64,000 nucleotides of DNA from Bolinopsis microptera (lineage: Eukaryota > Ctenophora > Tentaculata > Lobata > Bolinopsidae): NCBI RefSeq assembly GCF_026151205.1, contig NC_087083.1, positions 9,173,460-9,237,459 on the forward strand, in the 5' to 3' direction. The notes below the pieces were generated by a model, which saw only the letters and a program-made list of their open reading frames with translations, was not told where the DNA came from and did not search any database. The translations under genes were made by a program, and so were the position numbers. Numbering within the stretch: position 1 is the stretch's first letter; each line of letters opens with the position of its first letter. Positions 54,296 through 64,000 of this stretch are shown here, one piece after another.

Positions 54296-55379
54296 GGTTG
54301 TCTTTGAGAGACCGTGTTTCGCTCTTTGTTGAGTGTCAATCACAATCTATATTAAGTGTCTACTGACATCGAGTTCATTGAGTATCAGGCCGCTTATGAT
54401 ATCACGATCTTTATGAGTATCCGCACAATTGACTAATGTCAAGGCTTTAGAGCCTTCAGTCACTATTTACTTATATTTGGAGAGTTGGAGGTGTACGTCC
54501 ACTGTCTGTAGGTGTTTAGGATCTTGTTTTTATATTATTTGTTTAAACGATGTGTTGGCCGCTAAGGACTGATATTAGGAGTTAAGTGTTTGTTTGGTGG
54601 ACCAGGTTTTTGTACCCCCCGGACAAGTTTACAAAATAATATCAAACATCACAATATAATTGTTTTAATATGCGGTGAATATGAAAAATGAAAATGTTGA
54701 TAACGTCTATTCAATTAAAAACAAAACAGAAACATTAAAAATAAAACTGTATATCCATGATATATTAACATAGTGACAAATAAATTGATTCGATACGACA
54801 GATGAATCACACGCACTGTTTATACGCACTTGTGTCAGGCTAACTGATTGTGGGCATGCAGAGACGATGGTATAGTACTCGTAACAGTAATAGTGCTCTT
54901 GATTGAGGTTGAAACCAAAGAGAATAACTGAGCCCACGTCTGATCAGCACCTGCAACGCTATCTATAATGATGCTTCAATATGAACGTGAATGGCAGTGA
55001 AAAAAGTGGCATATGGTTGAAAGTTATAGTTGCTAACCGTCCTGTTTTATATTCCTTAGTTTATTCTCGTCGATTGATTTTTTGGTTGCCTGATCCTAGT
55101 CGATTACGTACCGGGTAAATTATTTAACAGAAAAGTTGGCCATTCTCATCGTTTCCTTCCTGAGCTTTTGAAGTTCGATCATTACACCTTCGCTGATTTC
55201 TTATATAGCTGTATTGAGAAAAAGCTACATGGGCAATTAGCGACAATGTTGTGCTAGTGCACGGTAATAGCAATAAATGACCTTTATACAGATACACTAG
55301 CGCGTAGATCTGGTTGAAAGAACGTTTGTTAGCCAGTCCTATTGTCGTCATACCCTACAAAAAATCTAAGATACGGCTA

Positions 55380-55500
55380 GCGCGCATTAGCTGTCTTAGG
55401 CCGCACTTTTTAAGACAGCTATAAAATAGGGTTGCCTGCGCGCTAGCTGTCGTAGGAAGCTGTCTTAAAAAACTAGCTAGCGAAGACAGCTAATAATGAC
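55380..55500. repeat. AGCTGTCTTA / GCTAGCGCGCA short repeats in the palindrome core
   Basis: TAGCTGTCTTA, its inverse TAAGACAGCTA and GCTAGCGCGCA-like words alternate within about 110 bp, making a locally self-complementary block. Mirrored at about 56,305-56,440. Confidence 0.6.
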
Positions 55501-55879
55501 TGTTTCAAACCTCATTCTAATGGTCGTTTCCAAAACTTTGCGCTCGCGATTATTCATCACGTATATTAGTGTCCCATAAAACATTTACTTTATAAAATAC
55601 AGGTTGGTTTCCGCGCGCGCCGTAAATTCACCAACCGTGGATCAAAAAAAAATAAGGACCCCCAACCCATGTAGCTGAACGACTCCCCAAAACACACATG
55701 CTTGTGAACGGTGAATCACTACCCGCCGAATCGGGGGTTGGGAGTCCCCCCACGAGATCAATTCGTCCGACGTAACGGAAAAATTAGGAATATAGGCAAA
55801 TTTTCAGTGTCAACGCCATCTTCAGGCACAAATAATTGTTATAGAGGGGGGCAAACATAAGACATTATTGGTTGACCTA

Positions 55880-55940
55880 AGTATATATAGTAGTGTTGAA
55901 AGTTATTAAAGTTTTAATACTTTCAAACATTACCATATAT
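55880..55940. other. Axis of the giant palindrome
   Basis: TTGAAAGTTATTAAAG meets TTTTAATACTTTCAA at about 55,908/55,909, with essentially no spacer between the arms. Confidence 0.8.
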
Positions 55941-57492
55941 ACTAGGTCAATCATTTGTTTATATAACAAATAATTGTGAGCCTGACTATGGCGTTGACAC
56001 TGGAAAAATTGCCTATATTCCAAACTTCTTTCCGTATACGTCGGACGAAAATGATCTCCGGAGGGACTCCAACCCACCGCTACGGCGGGTCTTGATTCAC
56101 CCGTTCACAAACAAGAGTGTGAGGTGTTCAGCAACATGGGTTGGGGCCTTATTTTTTTTTTTGGAATCCACGTAACTTTTACCGCGCGGCGCGGAAACCA
56201 AACCGATTTTTTATAAGTAAATGTTTTTATGACACAAATATACGAGATGATATCGCGCGACGCAAAGTTTTGGAAACTGCCCCATTAGATGAGGGTTTAA
56301 ACTGTCATTATTAGCTGTCTTATCTAGCTCATTTTTAAGACAGCTCCTAACGACAGCTAGCGCGCAGCAACCCACATTTTTAGCTGTCCTTAAAAAGTGC
56401 GGCCTAAGACAGCTAATGCGCGCTAGCCGTCTTAGATTATTTGTAGGGTATTGACGACAATATCGACTGGCTAACAACGCACTCTCAATCCAGATCTACG
56501 CTCTCGTTTCTTAATAAAGGTCCTATATAGCTATTACCGAGCAACACATTAGTCGCATAACTTGCCCATCTAGCATTTTCTCAATAAGCATATATAAGAA
56601 ATCAGCGAAGCGTGTAATGATAGAACTACAAAGCTCAGGAAACGATGAAGAATGGCCACCTTTTCTGTTACATAATTTACCCGGGCTACGTAAATCGACA
56701 AGATCAGGCACACAACAAATCAACTACCGAGAATAAACTAAGGAATAAATAAAACCAGACGGTTAGCACACTATAACTATCAACCATATGCCACTTTTTT
56801 CACTGCCCATTCACTGTCATATTGATAGCATCATATAGATAGCGCTAGCAGGTGCTGATAAGACGTGGGCTCAGTTATTCTCTTTTGTTTCAACCTCAAT
56901 CAAGAGCACTATACTGATACAGAGTACTATACCATCGACTCTGCACTGCCCACTAATCAGTAATCTGACACAAGTAGCTTATAAAACAGTGCGTGTGATC
57001 ATCTGTCGTATCAAATCAAATTATTTGTCACTATGTTAATAAATCATGATATACAAGTTTTAATTTTTAAAGTTTCTGTTTTTGTTTTTAATGAATAGAC
57101 GTAATCAACATTTTCAATTTTCATATTCACGCATATTAAATAAAATTATATTGTTATGTATTATATTATTTTGTAAACATTGGCCGGGTACCAAAAACCG
57201 GTCCCCAAACAAACACTTAAAGCTCCTAATATCAGTCCTTAGCGGCCAACACATCTAATATAAAGATCCTAACACCTACAGACAGTGACCGACACCTCCA
57301 ACACTCCAAATATAAGTAAATAGTGACTGAAGGCTCTAAAGCCTTGACATTAGTCAATTGTGGCGGATACTCATAAAGCTCGTGATATCATTAAGCGGCT
57401 GATACTCCAAAGAACTCGATGTCAGTAGACACTTAATATAGATTGTGATTGACACTCCCAAAGAAGCGAAACACGGTCTCTCAAAGACAACC

Positions 57493-57663
57493 ATGACCGC
57501 CGACATACGATTTGTCAACTACGACGCCAAGGGAGATCTGACAGTAACCTTGACGAGGGACGACAAAATCGTCCAACAAAAGCTGTCGACCGTCGAAATA
57601 TACATGCCTTTTATACTGATGATAGTTTTGACCTTGGCTTTATATATTGCTTATTTCATTTAA
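57493..57663 (+). CDS. Small tail-anchored membrane protein
   Basis: ATG at 57,493 (context ACCATGA) to TAA, 56 residues. A polar N-terminal half (MTADIRFVNYDAKGDLTVTL) with beta character is followed by a single hydrophobic C-terminal helix (IYMPFILMIVLTLALYIAYF). The frame is open upstream to about 57,445 without another ATG. The membrane-helix codons and the 3' flank reappear at about 62,022-62,240 behind a different gene (the Hsp70-like one), so the 3' end is a shared module. The N-terminus is not recognised. Confidence 0.5.
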   Translation: MTADIRFVNYDAKGDLTVTLTRDDKIVQQKLSTVEIYMPFILMIVLTLALYIAYFI

Positions 57664-58080
57664 TCTTATCTCATCCTATATGGTGAGAGTAACACTTGGT
57701 GAAGGAGAAAACAGGGGAAGAGCAGAGTTAGAATTGTGAGTATCATTTTATTATCTATCTATTTTATTATCTATCTACTATCTATCTTTTCACTCGATTA
57801 CAGTCTTCCGCCAGGAAGCCGTAGTTTACTGAACTGTGTTTAACCTAAGGCGGTCCAATCGGGTAACGAGAGGCGAAAATTAGTAAACGGTGTAAAATGT
57901 TGTTTATATATTCTACACGTTTTTAGCATTTTTAGCAATACTAAAATATGAAATATTGGAGCCTGGAGGGTTTCAAACTTATCTAAACTTCAGCGGAAGA
58001 TTGTACAGTATGTATATAATTTTATTGCCTAGTATAATACTAATATTTCATGTTTATTCCCGGACGGCTCCAGCTAAACT
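57590..58080. repeat. Inner right direct repeat
   Basis: Mirror of 53,700-54,175 and, in direct orientation, partner of 62,020-62,292. Contains the CTATCTATTTTATTATCTAT microsatellite and CGATTACAGTCTTCCGCCAG. Confidence 0.65.
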
Positions 58081-58663
58081 CAAACTAATTTGGATACTCC
58101 TAACTAATATAGTTAGGATTATTTTACCAATTAAACTATAAGTCAAATGTATCGTAACTATTATAATGTGTCCCGGTTATCTAAAATAGTTCCTCGAGCT
58201 CCGATCAATAATAATTATTATTCTTTTCAGAAGAGGAGATTGGTGAGCATCGAGGATTTATTATTAATAGAAACTATCAGTAGATATTTTACTTTATAAA
58301 GAACACGTTACACGATCTAATTCTATCCGTTAAACATGCCATGTCTTTAGTCTATCCAATTATTTACTCCAATCACGTCGAATTTGCGCTTGTGCCGTTT
58401 AGTTATGGTTTATAATTATTTTTTAATACTGTCTAAATAGCATATCTTGATCTCTTTGGACTTAACTTTCTTGAGTCACCAACATAACTCGTGTATTTAC
58501 TTGAATAATCTAAAATAGAGTAGCTCGAGTAGTCCTCAAGATCATGGTAGCACCTCAGAGGTAGTTCATTTTCAGTTATTCTGTTTTATTCACGTGTTAT
58601 AAACGGAAACTTTCTACTCCTAATAATCTTTATATCTGCAAATATTTTAATTTCTTTTTCAGA

Positions 58664-59127
58664 TTCAGAGGCTGCGTGCTTTATATGACGACGGGAAAGC
58701 GGAGTTAACAAAAATGCGCTGTCAATCCAGCACCGTTAATAAGTAAAAGGAGAGGTAAAATCTCTGAGAAGATCTACCACCTCAAACAACAACCCGATGA
58801 TCATATTCGCTATCGTGGGTCCGACAACAACTGAGGTGGCCCCCTGCTTTTTAAAAACTGATAAGAATAAAAAGAGGAGGAAGTTACGGAGGAACAGAAG
58901 AGGGTATGAATAGGATATGTTAGCAGTACGACAAAGAAAGCCATGTATCGAGGGATTTCAAACAAAGTCGGAGGTGCTACAAATGCGGATCGAAGGGACA
59001 CGATCAATTGAAAGACTGTTTTAGGATAGAGGAAGGACAAGGAGGAACAAGAGGGGCGAGTATAGGACATTTTAATCTGATTTTAAATGTTGTTGTAATG
59101 AAGGGAAGAGGGGTATATTTTGTTTAA
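58664..59127 (+). CDS. Basic CCHC zinc-knuckle protein (Gag/nucleocapsid-like), damaged
   Basis: A strong acceptor (TTTAATTTCTTTTTCAG, ending 58,663) precedes coding-like sequence (QRLRALYDDGKAELTKMRCQ), then a frame break, a basic stretch (DKNKKRRKLRRNRRGYE) and another break. The last open frame to TAA 59,127 contains CYKCGSKGHDQLKDC (58,975-59,019), a C-x2-C-x4-H-x5-C knuckle one residue longer than the canonical CCHC. Basic stretch plus zinc knuckle is typical of retroelement Gag/nucleocapsid proteins and of some cellular RNA-binding proteins. Comparing both arms suggests indel errors rather than a clean gene. Confidence 0.45.
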
Positions 59128-59188
59128 AGAAAATATGGGGGGGGGGGGACGAAATAAAGCCACTTAGTCAAAAGCATCATTTTTATGC

Positions 59189-59350
59189 TACATGATTTCG
59201 AGTTTCGGGCTAATTCCAAGTTAAAGGACGGTACCGACGCCGGGAGCCGATGAAGGCGCTTCTCACGATCATCGAGAAAGTACCCCTGATGGGTTCCGAT
59301 AAAGTAGCCATAGCTACGCAGACCGAGCGGGAACGCCCGGTCAACGACGA
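59189..59350 (+). pseudogene. Right-arm counterpart of the ORF at 52,432-52,599
   Basis: Starts ATGCTACATGATTTCGAG and follows the left-arm protein for about 25 codons before a stop. After the point where the left arm has the A+T block it reads IIEKVPLMGSDKVAIATQTE in another frame. Confidence 0.3.
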
Positions 59351-60120
59351 CAAGTGACAACGCCAGCGACCGCCAAAGCGACGACAGCGGTCACCAGGAA
59401 GATGAAGACCTGGTTGTACTCGACGCATGGTGGTAAGCCACGAAAAAGTGTTTATAAACACTTAAATGTATCCGTTGTATATTATGCACATATAGATTTT
59501 ATTCTTTCCCCTCCAGGCAGGACTAGTCTTCGGGAAACCTGCACGTAAAACTTTGTCATTCATTGCTTTAATTTAAAGTATAGGAAATTTAAAGTAGAGA
59601 TCTGATTTTAAATGTTGTTGTTATGAAGGGAAGAAGGGTATATTTTGTTTAAAGAAAATATGGGGGGGGGGGGGGGGGAACGAGGTTGTCAGGGTCTAGA
59701 CGTTTGTTGTAAAGGAAAGCGGGGTGTGTTTTGTTTTGAAAAAAAAACAAAACCTACAGCTACCCCATGTATATATCGTCTCTCATTCCTTCCCTTCTCC
59801 TTTTTCTTCATTTCTAGTAGACCTCTTTCCTCTAAACTATCTATCTTCATCGAACTCCCCGAACTGCTGTCCGTGATCCCTGACTCCAACCCCTCGTTCC
59901 CCATTACCACCCTGCTCTTCTTGCCACGTCATATTTTACCTTATTCATTCTGAGCCAATTAAATGTTAATATTTTATCCTTTCTATATTATACATAATAC
60001 ACTACTCGTCTTTAATCTATTCTTATCAGTTTCCCTATCTCTTACTTATCTTGCCATCGTATTTCTCTCATTACAATTATAGTAATATTTTAACCTACAC
60101 CTTTCAACCTAGTATTTACC

Positions 60121-60396
60121 ATGTCCTTATACTTCATCTCCCTTTGTTCCCGGTGTTCAAATCCTTTCCGCTGCTATGAAGGCGACACCCTTTTCGATTG
60201 TTCGCCGTATGAACTAAAATTTCCAGATCGATCCAATGATAAATATAGAGCAATATTTATAATCGAAATTAAAGCAAGTCTTGAGAAAATGTGCTTAGCG
60301 AGAGGTGAGGCCATGCAAAGGACGTACATGGAAGATTGCAGGGTCTTATCGATCTTGTTTCTGAACAAGCGATGTATTGCAAGGCCAAGGTAAATA
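60121..60396 (+). CDS. Possible first exon of a PD-(D/E)xK-nuclease-like protein
   Basis: ATG at 60,121 (context ACCATGT), open for 90 codons. The N-terminal 30 residues carry several cysteines (CSRCSNPFRC). Then ELKFPDRSNDKY is followed by AIFIIEIKASLEKMCLARGE and AMQRTYMEDCRVLSILFLN. A hydrophobic strand ending in E-I-K, then a helix with G-E-A-x-Q, resembles the core ExK strand and following helix of PD-(D/E)xK nucleases. ELKFPDRSNDKY could supply the preceding acidic residue. A donor-like AG|GTAAAT sits at 60,389-60,395, so the coding region may continue in another exon. The family call is inference from a short motif. Confidence 0.35.
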
Positions 60397-61620
60397 GGTA
60401 TACCCTTATTTCTCGCGAGTTCCCACTTTACGATGATCTTTTTGCTAAACTAAATTATAATTATATTTTATCCACTTTTCTTCCGAAAGAAAAAACAATG
60501 GTTCATAGTTTATAAATTCATAGCTTACAATTTCCTCACAGGTCGGTAGGTCAAAAGATGAAAACAAAAATAAAACATTTAACCTCTCTGTCAATGGATA
60601 GATCAAAACGCAGAACACGGGGTTTTCGCTTTAGCGTTTCTTCATCGCAAGCTTCAGTCTTCTGTCTTTGCAGATGAAAATGACGGCATCAAATACTGTT
60701 ACCATCGGAAATATCTCAAATTTAAACTACTTGATAAGTACAAAGATTATCTATTTTACAAATTAAAAAATAAAGGCAGATGTTTTCTGTTTTACCATCG
60801 ATTTACCAATTTACGTCAATTTACTACAATAGATTAGTGATAATAGAGAAGCGTGATACGACTAAATATGCCGTATAAAGAAAGTGAAGTCAGCTTCGGT
60901 CATATTTGTGTTTGCGATTTGTTATTGTGGGCTAACTAGATAATAAAGAGAGCCTGTTGTTGATAAGTTTAAGTTTCACCCATATTTCACCGTGTGTAGG
61001 ATGAAAAAAAAACTATTACTAATTATTATTACAATTATATTTAACTGTTCCATTATAGTCTGACTGTATATGAAAATTAGGTAGTTATTTATTTATGTCT
61101 TGTAGATTTACAATTATTTAGTTGAATTTAAGATAGTCCTCATTCATGATTGCTTATATAAAAAGAAGAAAGTCACCAGTCACTCCACCGGTAGGCGCCA
61201 GGCGGTATATCAGTTGAATCTGTATACCATGCAAACGAAATTTTGGCCTTCAAAAATGATAAAAATTATCACATTTTGTCAGCAAACATCGAAATTTCAT
61301 TCATCCACTTTACAACAGTCCACTGTACCACTAATAAAGCCACCAGAACCTGCAAAACCTCGTATTGCACCCATCGCAGAATTCTTTTCCTTATATTAAT
61401 GATTCAGTGCTTTTCAGTGCTTTTCAGTTCTTTTCCTTACTAATGATTCAGTGCTGAAGAACACTCCAACGAAGTGTTAAAATGTTGACGATACAGCCGG
61501 CCTTGTTACAGTCATGAGGAGTGCATACCAAAGTGGTTGGATCTGGGGTTTTTCATTCAGCGAGAAAGCTGGTCCCCCTGTCGCATGGGGATGGTTAGAT
61601 AAAGTACGTCTGACTAAACC
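60397..61620. other. Palindrome arm DNA without a supported gene
   Basis: AT-rich; mirrors 44,801-46,010. Near 61,380-61,445, TTTCAGTGCTTTTCAGTGC and ATGATTCAGTGCT are short tandem duplications. The ~1.2 kb before the Hsp70-like ATG should contain its promoter, but no element is clear. Confidence 0.4.
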
Positions 61621-61896
61621 ATGACTGCCGCAGGCAACAACGTAAAGTTACTCGGGATCGACCTCGGGACGACCACGACGGTCGTAGCGGAGTTGCACGA
61701 CGAAACGCCGACGATAGTAACCTGGGAGAACAACGTGACGGCGATACTTTCGACCTTCAACCTCGACACCGAAGAAGTGGGAAAATACCACTCGACCAAC
61801 GCAGCAGACTTAATTCGTGAGTCAAAGAAGTTTATGGGTCTATCCCGATCCGCCGCATTGTGTCGCTGTTTCGGAAACTGGTGCGTATGTAAATAG
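61621..61896 (+). CDS. Hsp70-like N-terminal nucleotide-binding fragment
   Basis: ATG at 61,621 (context ACCATGA), open for 91 codons. Residues 9-24 (KLLGIDLGTTTTVVAE) are the phosphate-1 loop signature of the Hsp70/actin ATPase fold (IGIDLGTT.S.VA). The following FNLDTEEVGKYHSTNAADLI and RESKKFMGLS follow the Hsp70 order (a VGD/VG-A.......N.....KR.IG region). Identity to standard Hsp70 is low; typical HSP70s are about 640 residues, so this is only the first eighth. A GTATGT donor-like site at 61,886-61,891 suggests that a first exon ends here. The membrane-helix module at 62,022-62,080 lies downstream in the same orientation. Whether a full Hsp70 ever existed in the arm is unclear. Confidence 0.55.
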   Translation: MTAAGNNVKLLGIDLGTTTTVVAELHDETPTIVTWENNVTAILSTFNLDTEEVGKYHSTNAADLIRESKKFMGLSRSAALCRCFGNWCVCK

Positions 61897-62019
61897 TATG
61901 ATAATAAATCTGAACCACAAAAAAGGAGAGGGGATCGAGGATTTCAGGTATAAGAGGAAGGTATAAAGGGTATGTTCAAATTATTATTAGAGATTAATTA
62001 CCAGAAGAATATAAAATTT

Positions 62020-62292
62020 AAAATATACATGCTTCTTATACTGATGATAGTTTTGACCTTCGCTTTATCATTTTATTAGCGACACAACAAATAGGACGAA
62101 TCGCCAGGAAGCAGGAGAACTGTCATTTTATTATCTATCTATTTTATTATCTATCTACTATCTATCTTTTCACTCGATTACAGTCTTCCGCCAGGAAGCC
62201 GTAGTTTACTGAACAGGGGTTTAACCTCAGTCCAATCGGGACTTCCTGGGCCTCTAGCTCTACTAACGTTAGGAATCAATCAGTCGCTTTGA
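62020..62292 (+). repeat. Outer right direct repeat with membrane-helix module
   Basis: Starts with codons for IYMLLILMIVLTFALSFY plus stop (62,022-62,080), close to the C-terminus at 57,594-57,663. It then has GACACAACAAATAGGACGAA and the CTATCTATTTTATTATCTAT / CGATTACAGTCTTCCGCCAG block shared by all four copies. Confidence 0.65.
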
Positions 62293-62294
62293 TA

Positions 62295-63570
62295 GTTTAA
62301 GGACACGTTCATTGAAGTTTGAGGAAATTGGTAAATTTCTAAAACAGCGTTTTTGACGATAGTGGTTTAATTTTAACATATATTAATCTAGCGTGTTCAT
62401 AAGTTCTGAACATTAGCCACGTGACCCATACTCCCATATGCACTGCTCAAAAATAAAATGTATTGTTTTTAGGCACTATTATGTAAAAAATGTCACATTT
62501 TTGTGACATTGTTTACCATAGCTGCCCAATTAGCATTTTTTGGTCTAAAATATAGTAGATTAGGTCAATCTAACAATTATGATACAATGTAGGCCTAAAG
62601 GGCAGTGATCGAACGGCTTTAAGGCAACATTTCGTAAACTTTGTCACACTCAGAATACGAGTCCTCTTTTCTACTGTGAGGTGTCCTCAAAACCCTTTCA
62701 ACTCATTATTTGATAGTTCTTCTACCAATCATAGCCCTAAAATATGTTGTTTTTTTAAAAGTTAACAAATACATGCACTTGGCTATTGGGAAATGATGTA
62801 AATTCTGTCACATTATATGGAATTTGAAATTCTGGGTGAATTTCCGAAATCATTTATATCTGATTTTGGTTTGGAAGGCGGGAAAACTCTATATAAGGAC
62901 GAAACACGGATACAGTTGATTGAAGTATAGGGCAGTTGATGTAAACATCGTCACAAAATGATACGAAATCGTAAATGGACACGTTCATGTTGAAGTTTAA
63001 GGATATTGGTAAACCAAAAAAAAATAGCGTGTTCAGAAGTTCTGGACATTAGCCACGTGACCCATACTTCCATATACACGGCTCAGAAATACAATTTATT
63101 GTTTTTAGGCACTATAATGTAAAAAATGTCACATTTTTGTGACTGCCCAATTAGCATTTTTTGGTTTAAAATATAGTAGATTAGGTCATTCTAAAAATTA
63201 TGATACAACATTTGGCTAACGGGCAGGGATCGAACGGTTTTAAGGCAATATTTCGTAAACTTTGTCACACTCAGAATACGATACCTCTTTTCTACTGTGA
63301 GGTGTCCTCAAAACCCTTTCAACTCATTATTTGATGGTTTTTCTACCAATCATAGCCCTAAAATATGTTGTTTTGAAAAGTAAGCAAATACATGCACTTA
63401 TTGGGAAATGATGTAAATTCTGTCACATTATATGGAATTTAAAATTTTGGGTGAATTGCCGAAATCATTTATATCTGATTTTGGTTTGGAAGGCGGGAAA
63501 ACTGTATAATGGACGATGCACGGATAGAGCTGATTCAAGTTAAGGGCAGTTGATGTAAAAATTGTCACAA
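62295..63570. repeat. Tandem duplication of a ~676-bp unit
   Basis: GGACACGTTCAT at 62,301 and 62,977, CACGTGACCCATACT at 62,419 and 63,055, and TTTGTCACACTCAGAATACG at 62,639 and 63,261 mark two copies; the second is shorter. AATGTCACATTTTTGTGAC mini-hairpins recur. No coding frame. Confidence 0.85.
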
Positions 63571-63584
63571 TAATAATAAGGGCA

Positions 63585-64000
63585 GTTGATATGAAAGAAA
63601 ATCTATCTAACTAATGCAATGGCTGATGTGACGAAATTTACATTTCTTGACCTTATTTTGAAGAAACATGCCTCGATTAGAATTCAATATTCTTCCAGGA
63701 ATTATTAGTAGGTTATTATTCAGCAAATCAGAACTCAAGTTTAACAATTCTGAGTTTAATTTTACTAAGTTACCGAAATGTGACGAAATTCACTTTTCCT
63801 GCCCCAACAGTATAATTTCAATGTGATTAAAAATGGGCATGGGTTTCTATATTTCCTTATCTCTGAATTAATCATTTCAAACTATAATTAGGACTGTTGA
63901 TGTGAAAGAAAGTGAATCTAAATTTTACAATGACGTATGTGACAAAATTTACATTTCTTGACCCTATTTTGAAGAACCATACCCCGATTAAAATTCAATA
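63585..64000. repeat. Second tandem repeat, ~308-bp period, running off the window
   Basis: ACAAAATTTACATTTCTTGA-type and TTGAAGAA.CATACC.CGATTA blocks at 63,632-63,690 recur at 63,940-64,000. TGTGACGAAATT words link it to the preceding repeat, so both may be parts of a higher-order satellite. Confidence 0.7.

Larger units (their letters stand above)
44085..55908. repeat. Left arm of the giant palindrome
   Basis: Reverse-complement counterpart of 55,909-62,292 along its entire length, apart from the ~5.35-kb AT-rich block at 47,136-52,485. Matching landmarks: 44,497-44,784 with 61,621-61,896; 46,020-46,310 with 60,121-60,396; 52,560-53,135 with 58,664-59,250; 54,121-54,295 with 57,493-57,663. 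Differences are mostly one-base indels. Confidence 0.9.
55909..62292. repeat. Right arm of the giant palindrome
   Basis: 6.4 kb. Reading frames are better preserved here than in the left arm. Similarity to the left arm ends near 62,292, where the satellite repeats begin. Confidence 0.9.

Noticed and set aside
43655..62292. Four direct/inverted repeats as classical LTRs
   Set aside because: They contain coding codons for a membrane helix and a microsatellite, and no reverse transcriptase or integrase is visible between them.

Overview
The window looks like nuclear DNA of a metazoan, probably an invertebrate. It is AT-rich, gene-poor and full of dispersed repeats. It has poly-G/poly-C tracts, splice-site-bounded short exons, LINE fragments and two intronless transporter genes of the animal UNC93 type. 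I cannot name the species. There are no bacterial operons, rRNA genes or convincing tRNA genes.

Layout. 0.05-1.4 kb: the 3' end of a spliced gene (terminal exon plus AATAAA) and a broken RPA1-C-like zinc-ribbon sequence, both on the minus strand. 4.4-5.8 kb and 14.9-16.3 kb: two paralogous UNC93-like membrane proteins on the minus strand, 9 kb apart, with patchy near-identity suggesting gene conversion. The DNA between them holds a ~1 kb terminal-inverted-repeat element, a truncated second copy of it, LINE 3' fragments, minisatellites and a repeat present three times in the window. 17-24 kb: LINE endonuclease remnant, a second RPA1-C-like exon with both splice sites, a small zinc-knuckle/F-box-like gene, a MITE-like element with perfect 21-bp inverted ends, and a GC-richer open frame.

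24.6-43.1 kb: fragments of an unrecognised multi-gene mobile element or endogenous virus-like element, mostly on the minus strand. Three tandem units of about 3.07 kb (29.76-39.7 kb) each carry broken copies of an acidic protein, a second helical protein, a 38-residue ORF and a membrane-glycoprotein-like sequence. A better-preserved copy of the helical protein lies inverted at 40.4-41.05 kb. The hexamer TCAACG is strongly over-used on the coding strand of these genes.

44.1-62.3 kb: a giant, almost spacerless palindrome with its axis near 55,909. The right arm is about 6.4 kb. The left arm is the same sequence inverted, interrupted by about 5.35 kb of nearly pure A+T DNA. The arms encode a short Hsp70-like N-terminus, a small tail-anchored protein, a basic CCHC zinc-knuckle protein and a protein with an ExK motif. 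The arms differ by many one-base indels, so a fold-back sequencing or assembly artefact is a serious alternative to real biology. 62.3-64 kb: tandem satellite-like repeats.

How genes might work together: the only confident host genes are the two UNC93-like transporters. The palindrome and 25-43 kb gene sets look like mobile or selfish elements whose components (zinc knuckle, possible nuclease, chaperone fragment, membrane proteins) are recognisable only in part.
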